A DNA stretch of 64,000 bases from Wyeomyia smithii (GCF_029784165.1 NC_073695.1:247813589-247877588); one strand, 5' to 3'. Counted from the first letter of the stretch, positions 11,632 through 24,437 are shown. Translations and numbers: made by a program. Notes: generated from the sequence alone by a model not told the origin.

Positions 11632-12171
11632 GGCTGCCAATGAAAATCGACTTTTCAAATTTCGTATCTAAAGTTTTGTCTCCTCGAGAAGAGTCCACAT
11701 GAAAATTCCTACTTCATCGTACAAGAGCCTTCTTTCAAGAATCAGGAGTAGTCATAAAATTCCATTCCCACAAACAGACAAATATTCGAAGTAGCCTTCT
11801 GCTGAGTAGTCTAAAAATGAATATTTTCTCCATACTCCTTCGCCGAAATAAACTACTGATACTAGACACCTTGTTTCTCTTGAGAGAAGAAATAAGAAAG
11901 TAAGGCTTCATCCATAAATTATGTAAGGACTTTTTCGATCCTGACTGCATTGCTAAAAATTACGCTTTTTCGGAAAGGATCGCTTCTTTAGATGCGTGAA
12001 ATTAAAGCAAAAGTAAATTCGAAAATACATTGAAAATGACACAATACTGTCAGGCAAAATAAGAAATAAATAATTAGAATAAAATAAAAAGTGTGAATAG
12101 TATTTCTTCGAACCAGATGTTAAAAACTCCTAGTTTCAACACAAGAGAGTAAATTTTTTTGGCTTTATTTA
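11632..12171. other. Unassigned sequence
   Basis: AT-rich. A minus-strand ORF of 71 codons (11735-11950) has no recognisable features. Confidence 0.4.
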
Positions 12172-12273
12172 GAATTTGGAATAAAAAACAAAAAAGTTTA
12201 CCCTGAAAATTGTAGCATAGTTTTTTTATGGTACATTTTTCAGGGTAGATTTTTCTTTTGTTTTTTTTCGAAT
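12172..12273. repeat. Short hairpin (MITE-like palindrome)
   Basis: Two arms of about 45 nt (12172-12216 and 12229-12273) are near-complementary, including TACCCTGAAAA/TTTTCAGGGTA and flanking A/T runs, around a loop of about 12 nt. Size and shape fit a palindromic MITE remnant. No clear target duplication. Confidence 0.6.
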
Positions 12274-12289
12274 ACTAAACACTATGACA

Positions 12290-15120
12290 AAAGCAATTTG
12301 ATGAAATTGTCACTGCCTTTTATTTGCACTTATCGTCTGTTGAAGTTCGATTTATGACTTGTGACTTTTGGAATTATGTGATGTCACATAAGGTGCTGGT
12401 GCTTGAAAATAGTTAATGAATTCGATGTAATTGAAAAAAAAACCCTAGCCTTCACAAAAACACTGGGCTTCGGTTGTTTATTCAAATACTTCCATCGTCA
12501 CATACAAATCATGATTTCAAATTAAAACAGACAGTTTTCAGCAGATTGGCAATCCTTGTCGCACGGGAAGAATTTCTCATTAGCAAATATTTCACCGGGA
12601 CGGACGGAGAATTCTCTAAGCCGCTGCGAGGAATTTAATAAATGCTCACACACACACACGATGTCCTCCGCCTCTCTGTCGTGGTGGCTGACCCCGAATT
12701 CTCACCGCAATTATTCGCACATCCCTTGGTCACATCGCAACACAGTGCAAGCGAAAATTAATCTGTTTTGGGCGGGAAGGAGAGAGAGAAAAGAAAAAAT
12801 CTCGCCTTTAATTGTTAATTCCACGGAGCAACGTTGTAGAGCTTGCATAGAGCTTTTGCAATTCGCAGTTACCAGACAGAGCAAACGGGGACGGAAAGGT
12901 CCCCTAACTGGAGGGTCAAGCCGGTTGATATTATCATGGAAAATTCAGGTAAAGTTTGAACACTATTTATGGCATCCCTTCCAGGTTGGCTCGGTCATAA
13001 TTGCTCAGATCCTGAATTTTTGGTTCTATGGAATAATTTCCGTAACTTTTATCTTTAAACCATGGCTCTTATCGAAGCATTTCCGAGTAAACTACAATTT
13101 ATTATCTCGCAAACTTTTCGAAACAACTTTTCCATTAGGCAATTTGAATCGCTACAAACCCTTGTCCCAGCGCGAAACAGTCGATCTCAAAGTTCTGGAT
13201 CTAATTCCGCCCAGCAACAAAAAAAGAAATTCCATAGGTCGATTGTACGGAAGCGAACAACCCAACGACAATTCATTTCCATTAATCTTTCCCGTTCAAA
13301 TTTTTTTCCCACCCTACCACAAGTGTTCCAGCTCCGGTACCGTGTCTCTAACCGTTCTCCCCGTGGAAACGGATCCCCCGGATTAGGAACTTTTGGCTTT
13401 CGGTGCTGGCAGCAAATGAATAAATTAATTGCTGGAGTTTTTTTTTTACTGATATCCGACTTCTGAGCTGCCACCCACCATCAACACCACCTGCATGTCT
13501 CTGTGGTCTGTGGTTTCCTAGAGTGTCCCGGCGAGGGCAAACTTTCGCCCGACATCGACCGGAATCGATGATTTATAGTCCACAAACCACAAGCTTGTTG
13601 GCGCCAAGGATTAACTGCCTAACGAAACTAAATTTTATCAACAGGAAATAAATGAACACAATTTTTTTCCTGTATTATTATATTTTGCTGTGTGTAGGCG
13701 TTTTCACTCAAGCCAAGGTGCGGTTAGAAGTTAGACTTTGAATTGTTCCTATGGTAGGTTTATTCGTTTGGTGTTCGAGCGATGGCTCAACAAATGGATC
13801 CGCAGGGAAAAAGTTCCTCCCCAGACCGAATGTATTCATAATTTTTTCTAACAAAAACATTCGTTGTTCACTGCATTTGCACAGGAGAAAGTTCACCAAC
13901 CACAAAAATGACCCCTAATTAAAACTGCAAGCTCTGTGCGGCAAATGCGGCGAACGGAAGCAGTCCCGAGGAGACAACCGTCGTTGCCAGAAGTAATTAA
14001 TCAAAAAACTACTTCATGTGGGTGTGGGAACGCTGGTGTGTTTGTGCGAATCCCACCAGTGCCGGGTACGCGTGAACTAGGGTTTCACCATCAGTATAGG
14101 CCAATCTCGGCAGTAGCTTCCGAAATGGACTCTCATCAAAACTTGCTCTTTTCACAATACATGTACCGAATGGCTCCTGCTGCAATGTCGTACCATTTTT
14201 CATCACTTTTCTCGCCCCGGGAAGATTGGAGTGGGCAACATTAGCAAATGCTTCACCCTAGCGGAAACGCAAACATGAATTCGAAATCCAACTTCCTTTC
14301 GAATGCTTTTGTGACAACTTTTTCGCATGATTCCGATGATCGTCCCTTGCCGAACTTTGTGTTTATCCGACCGCAGTCGAATATTAGTTTGCCACATTTT
14401 ATATCACATCTAAGCCCGGCGAGGCCCTGCCGAAGGATCAAACGGATGAGAAGGTGAAATAACACATTTCATCCCCAAAAGTTTGATTGATGGACCATTC
14501 CGGGATTTGGCTTTCGCCCAGCAAGATACAAACCACTCGACAATCCACCACCAGTAGCAATGATCGGCTAAAAGTGGCTCACCGGTTCCGACTGCGAAGA
14601 AGGATTGTACGAACCGCTCTACAACAGATCGGCAATATCGGAAAAACAGTCGCAGCCAAAAATCGCAATATTTGTGCGGTTTACGGAATGATAAATGAAA
14701 TGATATGATAAATGACACCCGCATTCCGGGCAGCACTGTACGTACACATACACACACATGCCGCACACTATCACTGGCATAGGGCTGTATTTGAAATAAT
14801 TGGTTTTTCGGGTGGGCTTTTTACGGCGTTAAAACGAACGGAATTCGTCGTTGTAAGGAAATATGATGATACTTTCTAGAAACGTACACCATTTGAATGA
14901 TCGACCTGCCCACCAGGATATCGGTTTTTCCTACACGGCATGCCTCGGGCCCGCAAAGATGCCACACTGGTTTTCAGCAATCATTTCTAGGGTTAAAAGC
15001 TCGAGCAATCAATCATTCTCCGTGGTTCGTCCTGTTTGGTTCGGTATCGAATTTGTCATAACGTGCGTGTCATGGTTATTTTTGTTTGAATATGTTTGAA
15101 GATTATGTTCGATTATTATC
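12290..15120. other. GC-richer, TE-poor segment, function unknown
   Basis: Base composition is visibly richer in GC than the surroundings and I recognise no transposon here. A 276-codon plus-strand ORF (12556-13386) opens with TTG, has no domain and overlaps other ORFs, so I do not call it a gene. A short CA tract lies near 12646. This may be intronic or regulatory single-copy sequence. Confidence 0.4.
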
Positions 15121-16362
15121 GAACCTATCCGGATGGTTATTGAACAAGTGCTTGGAGTGGCATTAACGAGTGATTTTGACATAATGCTGTGAAGATTTTT
15201 CGATGATTTTAGCCCAATAACTTAAAAGGTTGCAATGTTAATTCCGTAAAGAATCAACGTGCCGATTTTTTTAACAAACCCTCACGCCTCATGTTTTCGT
15301 TTGAGAGCAAATTCAAACCAAACATTATTAAATTAAAATGGAATTTTACTAGCCAAAAATGATGGTTCGGTGCTTGTGTGCCTAATTGAGTTTTTTTAAT
15401 AGATTTTTGAATAATTCTCAATAATTTCTAAAAAAATGACTGTTTTCAAGGCTTAATGCCTTTAGTATAGTAGTAACTTACACAGGTTTTTGGCTTATTC
15501 ATACCATTTCCATTGGAGTCCGGTCAAAATAAAGTATTATCAAAAACGAAATCAATCATTATGGCCTGACTAAAATTTTGTACAGCAGTGTTGAAAGTAT
15601 TTAGAAAACAAAAAATAATAATATGAAGGATATATTAGCACCAAAATGAGCAAAAAAGCAAAACCAACAAGTTTTAAGAAATATTTACTGAGCCCAATTT
15701 TAAATTAATCAATAACTAGATGATTAATTCTTAATGGTATGTTAAAAATCTAACATTCCAAAAAATGCAATATATGAATAAGTGAGAATTAAACATTTAT
15801 TGCATTTTAGTTTAACCAACTATCAAAAAATAATATTTTTCTAAGGCGTGTTTTTTTCAAGACAGCAGAGGAAAGAAAAAACTTTTCAACCAAGCTTTAC
15901 CTTTAGGACATCAAACTAATGTCCCAAAAGGAGGTTGCAGTGGAAGGTTGGTGTTTCTTCTCGACATCTTTGCTGCGTACACACTAGGTTATTCAACCTA
16001 GAAGCTTCCCATTAACTTCTGGTGCTGATCATTGAAAGTTGTTCTGTATTTTGGCTATACAACGACACTGAGATTTTTGCGATTCATAATTTGGTTAAAC
16101 AGTTATTTCCGCTTGTAATCTGATGATCCGAGTAACAAAAAAAATAACCTCTTAGGGAAAAATTCTAACCAAAAATAGATATTGGTCGAGTCTGAACGAT
16201 AATTAAAACAGACAAAATCGCATGAAAAGTGATATGTAATAATGAACGAAAATAGTTGTTAAAAAAGTTCAAACGGTTGTGTATGAGACACGACTGCAAG
16301 ATCAACGTAGAATAAAATAAGTAAAATGAATATCACAATTTTATAATAGCTATGAAGGTAGT
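15121..16362. other. Unassigned AT-rich sequence
   Basis: No coding potential or repeat structure recognised. Confidence 0.4.
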
Positions 16363-16371
16363 ATGAACGTA

Positions 16372-16637
16372 ACACAAAAATATCGCACGCTTAGCCTTGG
16401 GGCTAATAGTGGTCTCGATCAACTAGATTAGTTGAGAGAATTCGTTATCGATATTGTTTTTGGCACATTTTGTATGTGTAGGCCAAGTACAACGATACAC
16501 CGTGCCCCAGTGCTGAGTCGAGAAAATTTCCAGCTCGAAAAGATCCTCAACTCGATCGGGAATCGAACCCGATATCATAACCGTGTGGGAGAGCTAGCCG
16601 ACCGACATCGCTAACCACATAGCCACGGGGACCACGA
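16372..16637 (-). mobile_element. tRNA-derived SINE (third SINE type)
   Basis: On the minus strand it begins GGTCCCCGTGGCTATGTGG and continues GTTAGCG, an A-box-like start, with a B box GGTTCGATTCCCG about 50 nt on, followed by a body of about 180 nt. ATGAACGTA flanks both ends (16363-16371 and 16638-16646), a 9-bp duplication. The layout fits mosquito tRNA-derived SINEs such as Feilai. The exact family cannot be fixed by eye. Confidence 0.75.
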
Positions 16638-16646
16638 ATGAACGTA

Positions 16647-17877
16647 GTCAGGTATTTAACAAAAGGCTACGATTTGTACAATCCCGTATGCTGTGCTAAC
16701 TGTATGTTATAACCAAATCGTTAAAAGAAAGGTGAAATTAAAGGAATTTCAACAAATGGAAAAAAGTTTAGGTAAAAACATGATCTAAAAATGGAACAAT
16801 TTTTAATAAATTCTTAAATGTTAAGAAAATTTTGTAAACAAACATATTAACAGTTTTTAATAAGGAGCGTTTCTTCAATATGAGGAGGCTGTCAGTGGTC
16901 AATGCAATTATAGCACTGCAAAGTTAGTTCTCGCGCTATAAAAATAAAATTTGTCACAACGTAGGGTACATAGCGGCTGGAAATAGAAAGAAGGTTTTGG
17001 TTCCCATCAAAACGCGAAACGATTCGGAGCTTCAATAAACGTTGTTCTCATCAATAGATAGTTTAATATAAATCCTGTGTGGTGCTCAACGAGAACAATG
17101 CCGAAAACCCCGATTCTGCTCTGAACACACATTTCTCAATTTAATACATTTCTTTCATATTTTTTTATTGGGTACTAGTCTCAAAAGAAATTAGTAAAAA
17201 ACAGTGAAAAAATAGTAAAAAATAGTAAATCTACTGTGATTTTTTGCAAATAAATTTGATTAGGACAAACGCACAGCAACAAAAAGATGCGTAAAAAACA
17301 AAAAAAAAATACATCCGTAGTCTCTAGTCTGATAGTAAAATCTATTCGTGTTTAATTCGAATAAATAAAAAAATAGGTACAATATTTTTGATTCTCCGAA
17401 TCACCAAGTTCCCGCAGCTTTTTTAATTTTTGTGTTATTTTGGTCATTCACTTACCTTTTCGAGAACCTTTTTGTTAAATTTTGGGTTTTCGTTTGGTAA
17501 GTAATTGTTTCTTGTCTTCCATGTTACTTTGTTTCCAATTCCAGCAATTTTTGTATTCTTTCATCTAAAGTTTATGTCATTGTTGCAACATTTTCTTATC
17601 AGAATGCTTCTGATGTAATTCCTTACTAATGTTGGTTTTAATTTTGTAGGTCACTTCTGAAGTAGCTTCATTTTGATTTTTCAGTTTTTACTTTCGTTTC
17701 CGAATCGGTTATGTATGGTTTCTGCTTTTTATTATTACTCTTATGTTTTTTAGCATTAGGATTTTTTGTCAGTTTTATTAATACGTTAATCAAAATATTT
17801 GCCACTGTTGTGTATTTTTTTAAATATTTTTGTCTGTGGCAGTATCCGCGTCTTTTTTTCTGCTATTCGTTCCAGAG
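16647..17877. other. Unassigned AT-rich sequence
   Basis: No recognisable gene. The hydrophobic, T-rich ORF at 17711-17923 looks compositional. Confidence 0.4.
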
Positions 17878-18170
17878 CAAGATCGCGCCAAATGACCTAT
17901 GGTCGAAAATCGACCATTTTTGATTTGAATGAAACTTTGCACACGTATTTGGCTTAGCAAATTGAGCATATAATAATAGCTGCCACACAAAAGTGTTACT
18001 CTTTTGTTCCGATTTCAGAAAATAAGATACAAACGAAGCTGTTTTCAAAAGATGACGAATCATTTACTTATGATGTATATAAAATATAAGGTGAAACTAG
18101 TTCTGTAAAGTATCTATTTCATAAAAAATATGTTCCTAAGATAATAAAACTCAAAAATAAATATTTGATT

Positions 18171-18267
<97 letters not shown>

Positions 18268-19850
18268 CACTTAGAACATTTAACTCTTTTCTTGAGTACC
18301 GTTCGCCCAATCGTTTTGTTGTCAAAGAATGAATTGTATATTTTTGATCAAGCATTCCAATGAACGTATGGTTTTTGCTGGAGAACCATGGACAAACTAA
18401 GAAAAACGTGTATTTTCCTAAATAATAATAATTTTTCGAGGTTAAAGTAAAAATAACTCGAAAACCGATGCCTTTAGAATGTTTACTACCAAGAGCTTTT
18501 TGATTCAAAACGGCTCTCTGCATCTTTTAAAATCATCAGAATACAATTATTTTTAAAAATCTTAAATTTGAATTTTTATAAAAAAAATAATCTACCATAA
18601 AAAATTATTTTTCATTTCTCCATCCTGGACTTTTTTTTAAAAAGTTGCGTATTAACGTCAAGCTTCTTTAAAAAAAATAAAAAAAAATTCAACTCTTTTT
18701 TTTAAATTGAAATTCAATTTTTATTTTTATTTTTTTTAGTAAAAAGAAAATTTTTTTTGTACAGTGTATATTTTTTTCATGGTTCATTTTTGATTCCCTA
18801 CAACTCATTCTCAGACAGTTTTTCTATATAACCAACGGTTTCTGGGCTACAATGCTTCGAATAAAACCTTTGCCAAAAGGCATACGCCCTTTTAGAGTAG
18901 CTCATGGGTGTAAAAAATCTCTCCACCTGTGAAAAATGCTCAGTTTGCTAAGCCAAATACGTGTGCAAAGTTTCATTCAAATCAAAAATGGTCGATTGAA
19001 TTTTCGCGTATTTCCAGGCGATTTGAAATGATTTTGCTCTCCACCCTTTTCAGTTTTTTTTTTGTTTGGAAATCGTGTTGGAATCTTTCAATCCAAAATT
19101 TCGCAGCTGAGCAATTCAACAAAAAATGGGAAGGTGTTGATGATTACAAATATTTTTAGGGCCCAAACTGTTTGTTTGATCGTTATGACGTCTTCGGCAA
19201 AGTTGTAGATAATAATTTGTCTTTCTGAGAAAACTATACACCTTAAAAAAAAAATATTTTTTTTTGTGAAATAAAGTCAAAATAAGAATTAAAAATTAAT
19301 TATCTGAAAAAGCTCAACTCTTAAAAATCTATTTTTTTATAAAAAAAAACTACAAAAGATCACCTAAGCAATGCAAGGAGTCCAATCATGGAGAAATCAA
19401 GAAAAAAAAATTACGATTTTTTGAAGAAAAAAAATCTTTCTTCATTTTTTTCGGAGGGCGAGCCGCACTTTGGAGAAATACAAATATTTCTACAGTCGCA
19501 ACGGTTTGTTTTTTTCTAAAATTGGTAACTTTTTTTCTCTGATTTCTCCATGATCGGTTCGGTTGCATTGTTTAGGTAATCTTTTGTAGTTTTTATATAA
19601 AAAAAATAGATTTTTAAAAGATGAGCTTTTCTGATAATTAATTTTTTTTTAACTTTTTTACAAAAAACATGATTTTTTTGAGTGTATAGTTTTTTCGGAA
19701 AGACAAAATTATTATCTACAACTTTGTCGAAGACGTCATAACGATCAAACAAACAGTTTGGGCCCTAAAAATATTAAAAAATCGCATCTCTTGCCTATAA
19801 AAGCATCTATGCAAAGTTTGAGCCAAATCAAAAATGACAATAAAAAAAAT
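17878..19850. repeat. Cluster of foldback family FB-A
   Basis: Two inverted-repeat structures lie side by side. In the first, 17905-17970 is the reverse complement of 18935-19005 (core CAAATACGTGTGCAAAGTTT plus AAATCAAAAATGGTCGA). In the second, 19150-19425 pairs with 19510-19785, including GACGTCTTCGGCAAAGTTGT and GGGCCCAAACTGTTTGTTTG. The same blocks recur at 32.4, 42.9-44.4, 51.9 and 59.1 kb. No coding capacity. Confidence 0.75.
18173..18259. repeat. (TA)n microsatellite
   Basis: An almost uninterrupted TA run of about 87 bp inside the first foldback. It is self-complementary and likely length-variable. Confidence 0.97.
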
Positions 19851-19965
19851 TAAAACTGGGACATTTTTTGAGGAACTGCTCAGCTATTACGTGCGCAACT
19901 AAGTTCTCGCTGTTTTTTAAAAATTAAAATGCAACTTCGTTTTGAAAAATGATAATGTTAATGTG

Positions 19966-20345
19966 TAGTTTTAATGGCAGTATTAGGCCGAGCGTGGTCA
20001 TATAGAAGAATCACTTTGCTCGTATTCCGGACGTTTTTGCAAGCTGTTCCTGCGTTTGGTATCGATTTTCATCGAGCAGCTTCTCCAATTCAGCGTATTC
20101 GAAGGTGTCTGATCTTCCAAAAAACGGACAGTCGTCAACATCGAAGTTACCGTCTTTTAATCTATGAAACCTATTACGGAACGTTGTTCCAGTTAGAGCA
20201 GCATTTCCTTAAACTGTTTTAACTCTCGATGCGTTTTAGCCATCGTTTTCTTTGAATATAATGAGAAAGTAACCTTTCCGGTGAATGATGATTATTTGGC
20301 ACAAATCAGATCTTTTTACACAACTGAAAGTAACGTCTCTATATA
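19966..20345 (-). pseudogene. mariner transposase relic, internally deleted
   Basis: On the minus strand 20160-20040 reads DGNFDVDDCPFFGR followed by TFEYAELEKLLDEN-like residues, matching the N-terminal mariner region usually seen as DGDFDVEDK...FEDAELEALLDE. Close behind it KVILLYDHARPNTA matches the catalytic HDNARPH block. The two lie only a few codons apart, so the middle of the transposase is deleted. Frames are broken. Related to the copy at 7846-8335. Confidence 0.65.
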
Positions 20346-20439
20346 AAAAATGATTTGACTTAGTGACTTAGCTTGATTTATCACATCACTTACTTCTGGC
20401 GCCATCTATTGACTAATAGCGGGAACTTATCTGCGCACC

Positions 20440-20770
20440 AAATATCTATACATATAAAAATGGATTTCTGTCTGCCTGTCTGTCTGTCTGATCCATATCG
20501 ACTTGGAAATGACTGAACCGATCAGCATGAAAACTTGTATGTAGGGGTTTTTTAGGCCGAGGAAGGTTCTTATGATAGTTAAAAACCCCTCTCTTCTCTG
20601 GAAGGGAGGTCCTCCATACAAATAAAGCACGAATTTGTCCGTAACCCAAGAATCAACCAAGCAAATGGAACCAAATTTGGTATGTGAATGATTTCAGAAG
20701 CAAGAAATATTTCTATGGTAGTTTGACACCCCACTCTGCTCTAGAAAGAAATACCTGGATTACCATTTTG
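20440..20770 (+). repeat. Microsatellite-associated interspersed repeat with TCTG tract
   Basis: CTATACATATAAAAATGGAT is followed by a TCTG tract and then GAACCGATCAGCATGAAAA and later blocks. This is the typical layout of insect MINE-type repeats, some of which are Helitron-derived. No Helitron CTRR end or hairpin was confirmed. Confidence 0.55.
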
Positions 20771-20887
20771 AATTCTTAGATGGCGACTTCCAGTTTCCAG
20801 AGAACAGCCGTAGATGACTGAATTCAAACTGAATATGCACTGAATATTGCACAGAAATTAAAAATCAATCTTTTCAGGGCCACGATA

Positions 20888-21121
20888 TAATTTTAATAGA
20901 GTTTTTCTTTCGAACTTACTTTCTATTTTTAACAACGGCTTTTTTCCGTTAACACGCAATTTCATCAAGCAAACAGTATGTGAAGTAAAGAGAGCGAAAA
21001 ATAAGCGAACTGGAAATATGATACAGATTTGGAAAAATACACCGCATCCCGACGGGACTTGAACCCGCAATCTCCCTCTCTCCGGCATGGTGTTTTGACC
21101 AATCAAACTATGGGGGACGGC
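20888..21121 (-). mobile_element. SINE-B, left (minus) copy of a head-to-head pair
   Basis: On the minus strand: a tRNA-like head with GGTTCAAGTCCCGTCGGGAT, then a body through CCAAATCTGTATCATATTTCC and AGTTCGCTTATTTTT, ending near GTTAACGGAAAAAAGCCG with an A/T-rich tail. The same family recurs at 34555, 34951 and 52500. This copy is near full length and is joined head-to-head to the next one. Confidence 0.75.
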
Positions 21122-21208
21122 CAAAACACCATGCTGGAGAGAGGGAGATTGCGGGTTCAAGTCCCGTCGGGATGCAGCATATTTTTCCAAATCTGTATCA
21201 TATTTCCA
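21122..21208 (+). mobile_element. SINE-B, right (plus) copy forming a palindrome
   Basis: The 87 nt at 21122-21208 are the reverse complement of 21011-21097 with about four mismatches, separated by only 24 nt. The palindrome spans the tRNA-like head and the first part of the body of both copies. The right copy stops after CATATTTCC. Confidence 0.85.
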
Positions 21209-21253
21209 GAGTTTTTGTTTATTTGTGTTAGATAAAAGTTATTGACATAAACA

Positions 21254-21476
21254 TAAGCAAAGTAAAGCCTTGGTGCTGCATTCCGATTCGGAACTCGACC
21301 TTCTGTTTATTTATACAAAGATTTCGCAGCCAACTGTTTAGCGTAAAGGATAACTTCGAGGCTAGCGCTACGTTCCTACTGACACTAACACTCTCTCCCG
21401 AGCCGAGACTCGAATCTACGACGACTGGATTGTTAGGCCAGCATCGTACCTCGAGGCCATTTGGGAGACATAAACA
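21254..21476 (-). mobile_element. SINE-A copy 2
   Basis: Full-length minus-strand copy, with the head on the right (CTCGAGG, TTCGAGTCTCGGC) and the tail on the left. It is flanked by a perfect 10-bp duplication GACATAAACA (21244-21253 and 21477-21486). Confidence 0.88.
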
Positions 21477-21486
21477 GATAAAAAGT

Positions 21487-22314
21487 TGAGCGTCTAGTGG
21501 AAAAAATGAATCCACAGGCACAGTACTGTGGCTCCGAATTCCGGTAGTAAACTTTAATAATCTCTACTTTTTGTAGAATCGTGTATTTTTACACTAGGAA
21601 ATGGCAAACCTTACTGAAGAAAAATGTCAAGAGAGCGGGAAAAAATATGGCGTCGTTCGCTGTCCCTATCGTCTCTACTTTTAAAGCGCTTTTATTTATC
21701 GTATAACATTCCTTGCATTTAGTTTTAAATCTGAAAACGGATAATATACCAATTTTTCCAGAAGTATCAAAGAATTGTTTGGTTTCTTAAGTTTACGACC
21801 GTAACGACTAGAAAATAGGTACGAACTCTATCGTATCTAAACCAACTCTGAGGATTTTCAAACTATTCGTGATCTTCATATCATCCAATTTAAGGCATGA
21901 TGTGAAATTCTGATAAACTCTCGTATCAGAAAAATTTAAAAAGAGAAAAATTAAATAAACATTTATTATGCCAAATTACAATGATTCCTAAGTGGTAATA
22001 TCCACCAAATAAAAATTTGTTTTGTCATTTTTTTTATTGGCCTAAATGATGCTAAAACTATCCTAAAATCAAAATCTACATCGCCCAGGTACAGATCTAA
22101 ACTCAAAGTTCGTTTAATTTGGCGATGCTCGGCTTACAAAGTTTCCTATGATCGATGTCGCTTCATCAAGTTTCGACCGTTACAGCGTTTCTACAGCACG
22201 TGTTTACTCATAATTTCCCTTTGTTTAGTCGATCAGCCGTTCTCGTTGTGTACGTTCTCTGTGTAAGTTTTTTTATACTTTTTAACTGTGAGTCATATTC
22301 AAAAGTACCTGAAT
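21487..22314. other. Unassigned sequence, possibly the 5' part of the Mutator-like relic
   Basis: No coding signal before 22315. The last few hundred bases may be leader of the element that follows, but I found no terminal repeat. Confidence 0.35.
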
Positions 22315-22935
22315 ATGAGTGACAAGGTGTACAGTGACCACAAAGGCAGTAAAAGAAGAAGTACCAGAAATACCCGGGGTAAAATTAGTAACCGATACCC
22401 GCCTAACTGCCATGCGTTCAAAGGCGATTCGGTGTACGTTAGTACCTAGGCGAAAAAATTAAAAACTTCTGATTTAAACCGTGATCGTGCTGTTGATAGG
22501 GATTTCGGCTACTATTTCAAACATTTTTCGCTGTATTTACTGCCCTTTTTGAATTGGGAGTGTGTAAAAAATGTAGTAAGGATGTGCGGCTTTCACAGTC
22601 GAACAAGCGTGGACTAGGCTTCAAGATTCTGAAGTCTTTTTCGAACTGCGGTGATGCCGATATTTTTAACTATTCTCTATTACATAATCACGCTCTTGGG
22701 TGAACCGTTGGACCGAACATGTACGAGTTTTGCTTGGGATCGGACGCCGACCGCGTCAAAGTCGCTGAGCATCACATGTCCGATATCGCGAAAGAGTCTA
22801 GGCTCAGCTTTACATCAGACTAAAAAAAGGAAGAAGAGGCAAATAAGGCCCAGGAAGGACAACTTTACGGCGCAGGGATTATTAGGGGCTTTATTATTGC
22901 GATTCTTAAGATTTAAAGTATTCTAAAACTTCAAA
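22315..22935 (+). pseudogene. Mutator-like transposase relic (N-terminal part)
   Basis: From an ATG at 22315 the frame gives MSDKVYSDHKGSKRRSTRNT and continues to CHAFKGDSVYVST, then stops. With frame changes it resumes AKKLKTSD, then VCKKCSKDVRLSQSNKRGLG and FKILKSFSNC. The order KGN-like motif, AKKL, a Cys pair and RGLGFK fits the N-terminus of insect Mutator-like transposases as I remember them. Several stops and frameshifts and the absence of the catalytic region show it is dead. Identification from memory. Confidence 0.4.
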
Positions 22936-22970
22936 CGCGTTTTTCTCAAAACAATGTTTTCAAAATCGGC

Positions 22971-24437
22971 GAGCAGTAGAACTGAAAAAGTTTACATCCG
23001 ATTGACTTGAAATTTTAACTGTAGCTTCTTCATTAGATTATCTAGTGAAGTAGGGTAGAGCGGGGCTAGTTGGTTACGGGGTAAGATGGTCAATGAGAAT
23101 ATATTCGAATCTACGTTTCCAAAAAATCGTATTTTATGGGTGATAAGAAGTAGATAATCAGAGAAACCAAATGACAAAATAAAGTACAGTTTTAATTAGG
23201 ACGTATAATAAATACAAGTTGGTGCCAAATTGGCAATCAATTCTACTCGGTTTTTAAGTTGAAATTTTTTGTCCTAACAAAGCTAGCCAAATTGAAATGA
23301 ACATGGCTCAACGCATTATGAAAGTGATTTTCGTTAGTTTTAAGTTGTGTATAGCAAACTTTCGCCAAAATTTTATTTTCATATATTTCAAGTAATTTAC
23401 ATATTTAATACATGAGGGGCTAGTTGGTCGCATACTAGCGGGTTAGTTGGTCATATGCACATCATAAATGAATTCAAGTAAACAAGTAAATACGATTTCA
23501 GTAACAGTGCATTTCGTGATGCAAACTTAATCCAAGCAAAAACAGTATATGCTTTGTTTAGCAAAACCATTTATTTGAAGCGATAAACTATTAGGTAAAA
23601 GTTATCTCCATTACATCGTCATTTTGATGATTATTTTATTGCACACTATAAATGCTGAGTCATTGATCTAAAATAACTATAACGTACACTAATGCATCGA
23701 CAAATGCCTTCTATCTGATGAAAATTTCGGCAAAAGCAAGCTTTCAATATAAAAAACTAATGTAGCTATAGTTTTGTGCTTGTGATTGCAGATGCGAATC
23801 TAGAGTTTGGCTCTGGTTCTCAATTTAATCCTTATTGTCTTTGATTTAGTTCCCAACCAAACTATTAGAGAGATTTCAACATATACTTCTCGTCAGGTAT
23901 GAAAGAGTAACACGATTTTTATCATGTAATTTTGAGTTATTTTTCTCTTGGTTTGGTATTTCGGGAAGCAAGCGTATTAAGCAAAAAATCGGATGCGTCA
24001 AACCGCTGAGACGCTACAGGTTGCCGCAAATCCAGTGAGGAAAGAAAACTGAATTGTCCTTCCGAAACATAAACGGTCAATTTACCCCACACCCTGACCA
24101 ACTTACCCCAGCTGAGGGGCTAGTTGGCCAATTTGACATCCACTCAAAAAACATAGAATATCCGCAAAATCATAAACTATTCTGTACAGTTTATTTTTTT
24201 ACAGTTTTTCTAGATGCTATAGACTTAACACAATATTTTCATGTAATGAGTTTTTGCCATAATATTTCCTACAAAAAGTTACAGAACATTTTGACCAAAA
24301 ATGACCAACTAGCCCCGCTCTACCCTACACACGATTTAAGCGATTGTGTACTTCACTAGCGACACTTATGTAGGTAATGAGAATTTTTTTGTTTTGGTGA
24401 TAGGTGGAGTTGGGCACGACTTCTACTGCTCGCCGTG
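22971..24437. repeat. Hairpin-forming repeat interrupted by a MITE
   Basis: CGGCGAGCAGTAGAA (near 22972) is inverted as TTCTACTGCTCGCCG (near 24423). If the MITE at 23053-24325 is removed, CTAGTGAAGTACACA and TGTGTACTTCACTAG are left about 12 nt apart, an almost perfect stem. The host was thus a hairpin sequence before the MITE landed in its stem. Confidence 0.65.
23053..24325. mobile_element. TA-duplicating MITE, 1273 bp
   Basis: The terminal inverted repeats begin GGGTAGAGCGGGGCTAGTTGG and match at 23 of 24 positions. TA flanks both ends (23051-23052 and 24326-24327), as for Tc1/mariner-type elements. Copies of GGGGCTAGTTGGTC-like sequence recur inside (near 23413, 23441, 24090 inverted and 24115). 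No transposase ORF. Confidence 0.85.

Noticed and set aside
12556..13386. 276-codon plus-strand ORF
   Set aside because: Opens with TTG, shows no domain, low-complexity composition and overlaps other ORFs on both strands. Likely chance in a GC-richer segment.
21029..21235. ORFs on both strands over the SINE-B pair with nearly identical peptides
   Set aside because: The identity comes from the palindrome, not from paralogous genes.
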